From contig CAYYYS010000001.1 of assembly GCA_964476155.1 (NCBI GenBank), forward strand, positions 62,001 through 126,000: DNA of 64,000 bases. Reading direction: 5' to 3'. The stretch comes from JAHIYU01 sp964476155. GTDB taxonomy: Bacteria > Krumholzibacteriota > Krumholzibacteriia > LZORAL124-64-63. The notes under the pieces are model-generated. The model saw only the letters and a list, made by a program, of their open reading frames with translations, was not told the DNA's origin and did no database searches. Shown here in pieces: positions 61,952 through 64,000 of the stretch; the first letter of the stretch is position 1; each line of letters starts with the position of its first letter. The position numbers and the translations under genes are program-made.

Positions 61952-62539
61952 TTAGACAAGATCTTCGGGGCGATCGAAATCCTGGTGAATTCCCGGGTCC
62001 TGGAGCGGTACGCGGCGCAGGACGACGTCATGGGTCTCGATGAGGGTCTTCATGGAACCGGGGTAATCGGCGGGCGACAAACCGCGCCAAGGCGCTACGG
62101 GAGTGATCACGGGATGGCCACGGCGCGTCCCGTGCCAGGGTACCAGCACGGCGTCCGGCGCCTCGCTCGACACGGTCTGTAGCCGCGACAGGGTTTCGTC
62201 CGTCAGCAGCGGCAAATCCACCGGATGAAACCAGAGATGGGTGGCGCGTTCGGCGAGGGATGTGACGGCGGCCAGGCAACTGGCGGCCGTGCCGCCCCCG
62301 CGGTCCAGAAGTACCCACTCGTCCACATCAGCCCCGGATGATTCGGCTTGATAGAGCGTGGCCAGATCAGGGCTGGTCACTACGGCCACCGGCAGACCGG
62401 CACGCCCGTAGAGTCGACAGATACGGGTCAGGAAAGTCGACGTGTCCCCCGGCAGGCTGCACAGGCCCTTGGGCCGGCCCATTCGCGAGGAATCCCCCCG
62501 AGCGAGAATCACGCCCCAGTCGGAACGCGCCCGCGTCAT
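61952..62539 (-). CDS. MobA/MocA-like nucleotidyltransferase
   Basis: 195 aa. The ATG at 62539 overlaps the preceding stop as ATGA. The N-terminal motif is GVILARGDSSRMGRPKGLC (about 9-27), which corresponds to LAGGxSxRMGxxK of MobA-type enzymes but has Arg in place of the second Gly. WFHPVDLPLL (about 98) is the metal-binding segment; RRGHPVITPV (about 135) is the MocA-type GHP motif. Its 62536-63285 neighbour resembles YqeC, and such pairs in other bacteria make modified molybdenum cofactor. The substrate is not determined. Confidence 0.75.
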   Translation of the reverse strand: MTRARSDWGVILARGDSSRMGRPKGLCSLPGDTSTFLTRICRLYGRAGLPVAVVTSPDLATLYQAESSGADVDEWVLLDRGGGTAASCLAAVTSLAERATHLWFHPVDLPLLTDETLSRLQTVSSEAPDAVLVPWHGTRRGHPVITPVAPWRGLSPADYPGSMKTLIETHDVVLRRVPLQDPGIHQDFDRPEDLV

Positions 62540-63285
62540 CGGTCTGCCTCGGTGAAGGCCGTACGCAAACGAGGCGCGGGTCCTGAGGTGTCGCCCATCA
62601 TCACCAGGGACAGGCCATGCTCGTCCATCAGGCGCCCGAGGCAGGTGAAGAGACCGATGCTGTCCAGGCATTCGTCCATCATCAACAGAGCCGCCACCTG
62701 AGGCGCGGGGGCGCCGGTTGCGGTCGAGCCGTCGGGCAGGGAGGCAAACCAGGCGACGAGGCCGTCCCAGGACCAGACACGCTGGCCGTCCATCTCCGTC
62801 AACCAGGCATTGGGTATACGGTCGGTGTCCGCGAAGAGCGTGGCGGCGGGTTGACCGATCGCGTCGAGTCCGCAAACGGTGATCAGTAACGAGGTGCGCT
62901 TGGGAAGTGCGCCGGCGGCGCTGATCATTGCGGGTCGATTCGTACCCGAATCGATTTCGTAAAACAGGACATGATCCGGCAGTGCGCCGCCGAGTTCATC
63001 GGCTTGCTCCGGCGTCACACCCCCCGTCCCTCCGTCTGCCGCAACGACGTGCAGCAGATGATGTTCGAAGTGAAGAGCATCCAGGGGACAGCGTATCAGA
63101 CCGGGCCAAGCGAGCGGGCCGTCCGCGCCGTCGCGGGCCACCGCCACCGGGACACCCGCAGCGACCAGGACGGTCGACATCGCTTCGATCAAAGCGGTCT
63201 TGCCGTCCCCGCCCCGCAGCGTCACCACGTGACCGCCCTCGCGGGGCAGGATCCCATGCCAGTCTTCAAGGAAGCCGAAGCTCAA
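62536..63285 (-). CDS. YqeC-like P-loop protein (molybdenum hydroxylase accessory)
   Basis: 249 aa. The start is a TTG at 63285, overlapping the glycosyltransferase stop as TTGA; GGGGAG lies upstream. VVTLRGGDGKTALIEAM (about 21-37) is a variant P-loop, then a Walker-B-like region around residue 100. TSLLITVCGLDAIGQPAATLFADTDRIP (about 130) matches the YqeC VVGLDAIGxPL stretch. YqeC proteins are linked to selenium-dependent molybdenum hydroxylases. The coupled MobA-like gene supports this, but the family match is remote. Confidence 0.5.
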   Translation of the reverse strand: MSFGFLEDWHGILPREGGHVVTLRGGDGKTALIEAMSTVLVAAGVPVAVARDGADGPLAWPGLIRCPLDALHFEHHLLHVVAADGGTGGVTPEQADELGGALPDHVLFYEIDSGTNRPAMISAAGALPKRTSLLITVCGLDAIGQPAATLFADTDRIPNAWLTEMDGQRVWSWDGLVAWFASLPDGSTATGAPAPQVAALLMMDECLDSIGLFTCLGRLMDEHGLSLVMMGDTSGPAPRLRTAFTEADR

Positions 63286-64000
63286 GGTCCCGTCTCCCCT
63301 TTGTCCGCGAGCTCCCGGTACCAACTCTCCAGGGCGTCGATCATCCGCTCGTGATTGAAGTGCTCATCAACACGACGCCGGCCGGCAAGACTCCAGGCGC
63401 GGGATCGGCCGGGATCGGCGACCACATCGCGCAAGGCTTCCGCCAGCGCGGCCCGATCGCCGGGCGGCACGATAAGCCCCGTTTCCTGGTGGACATTGAC
63501 CTCGGCGACGCCGGTGGGTAACTGGGTCGAGATGACCGGCAACCCGGCCGCCATGGCCTCGATCTGAACCAGGCCGAAGGTCTCGCTGCGCTCGATACTG
63601 GGCAGGACGAGCGCGGCGCAACGGGCCATCACCCGCCTCAAACCCGTGTCGTCCAGTTCGCCGTGCATGTGGATACGCCCCTGCAGGTCGGGCTCGGCGG
63701 CTCGGCGGCTGAGACGGTCGCGCAAGGGACCGTCGCCCACGATCTCCAGGTGAATATCGGGTACCGACGCCACCGCTTCCAACAGCAGATCCAGGCCCTT
63801 GTAATAGACGAGGCGACCCACGAAGAGAAACGGTCCCTCCCCTGAAGTCGTGTCCAGGCGCCAGGCCTCGGCGTCGATGCCGAAGGGTATGACGCGCACC
63901 TTGGCGCTGCGTCGCGACAGTTTGGGCGAGCGGTCGCGCAAGCTGCCCGTGGAGACGGCGATGCCGTCGGCCCGATCGAGCAGACTGCGCAGCAACGGAC
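63282..64000 (-). CDS. family 4 glycosyltransferase, C-terminal part
   Basis: The 5' end lies beyond the window. The readable ~239 residues contain the GT-B C-terminal domain: IPFGIDAEAW, FVGRLVYYKGLDLLLEAV, LEIVGDGPLRDRL, then ERSETFGLVQIEAMAAGLPVIST, the EX7E-type nucleotide-sugar site. GVAEVNVHQETGLIVPPGD follows. It transfers a sugar from an NDP-donor, presumably in surface polysaccharide synthesis. The stop overlaps the YqeC-like gene. Confidence 0.85.
   Translation of the reverse strand, partial: PLLRSLLDRADGIAVSTGSLRDRSPKLSRRSAKVRVIPFGIDAEAWRLDTTSGEGPFLFVGRLVYYKGLDLLLEAVASVPDIHLEIVGDGPLRDRLSRRAAEPDLQGRIHMHGELDDTGLRRVMARCAALVLPSIERSETFGLVQIEAMAAGLPVISTQLPTGVAEVNVHQETGLIVPPGDRAALAEALRDVVADPGRSRAWSLAGRRRVDEHFNHERMIDALESWYRELADKGETGP

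Noticed and set aside
1..64000. CRISPR arrays, prophage or insertion-sequence genes, rRNA and tRNA genes
   Set aside because: No periodic repeats, phage genes, transposase or tRNA-like cloverleaf were seen in the gaps. A tRNA scan was not run.

Overview
This is a GC-rich bacterial chromosome segment with dense housekeeping genes, almost all on the minus strand. I see no prophage, insertion sequence, CRISPR array, rRNA or tRNA. The organism is a diderm: it has ADP-heptose genes, a lipid A-type acyltransferase, two Omp85/TonB-type barrels, a Tat component and a PpiD/SurA-type chaperone. It also has a PorU-like C25 peptidase, a PorV-like barrel, secreted proteins with a T9SS-type C-terminal domain, and LL-diaminopimelate aminotransferase. 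That mix points to the FCB superphylum but outside classical Bacteroidota. A candidate lineage such as Krumholzibacteriota or Eisenbacteria is my guess, not something the sequence proves.

Layout. Positions 1-2.1 kb: split heptose genes rfaE2 (cut by the window edge) and rfaE1, then a decayed acyl-CoA synthetase. 2.2-2.5 kb: a lone plus-strand DUF3467 gene. 2.6-10.2 kb: aspartate aminotransferase, obgE, dprA, a lipid A-type acyltransferase and a three-gene ABC-2 exporter, closely spaced. 10.3-12 kb: aroK-rsmD-coaD with its own promoter. 12-23.5 kb: ligA, a DinG-type helicase, imidazolonepropionase, an outer-membrane barrel, a ComEA-like protein and an NtrB/NtrC-type two-component pair.

23.5-40.8 kb is the most remarkable part. 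A near-consensus promoter and a 190-nt leader precede a Trm112-like mini gene. Eight envelope genes follow with short gaps or overlaps: PorU-like C25 peptidase, PorV-like barrel, M6 metalloprotease with a sorting-type C-terminus, two DUF5683-like proteins, an NHL lipoprotein, a large SprA-reminiscent barrel and an Omp85 protein. A long hairpin ends the set. I interpret it as a compact type IX-like secretion module with cargo. The PorU-like gene contains a run of ten G on its coding strand, and so does the M23 peptidase gene at 46.5 kb.

40.8-49.6 kb: accA, a MITE-like hairpin, dnaE, an M23 peptidase and, on the plus strand, a PpiD-like foldase with a clear terminator. 49.6-60.4 kb: a 14-gene run on the minus strand reading dapL, folB, folK, deoxynucleoside kinase, panB, panC, a GlmU-type nucleotidyltransferase, HIT, LytR_C, DUF4321, tatA, mrfA, mrfB and a small wHTH-like protein. 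60.5-64 kb: a TPR protein with its own promoter and terminator, then a glycosyltransferase (cut by the window edge), a YqeC-like protein and a MobA-like protein, coupled by 4-bp overlaps.

No gene-free stretch exceeds 300 bp. The largest gaps (about 40574-40821, 41803-42008, 47460-47694 and 61699-61951) hold promoters, a leader, a repeat and hairpins, which are listed. Stop-start overlaps (ATGA, GTGA, TGATG) are very common. TTG starts supported by Shine-Dalgarno sequences recur.
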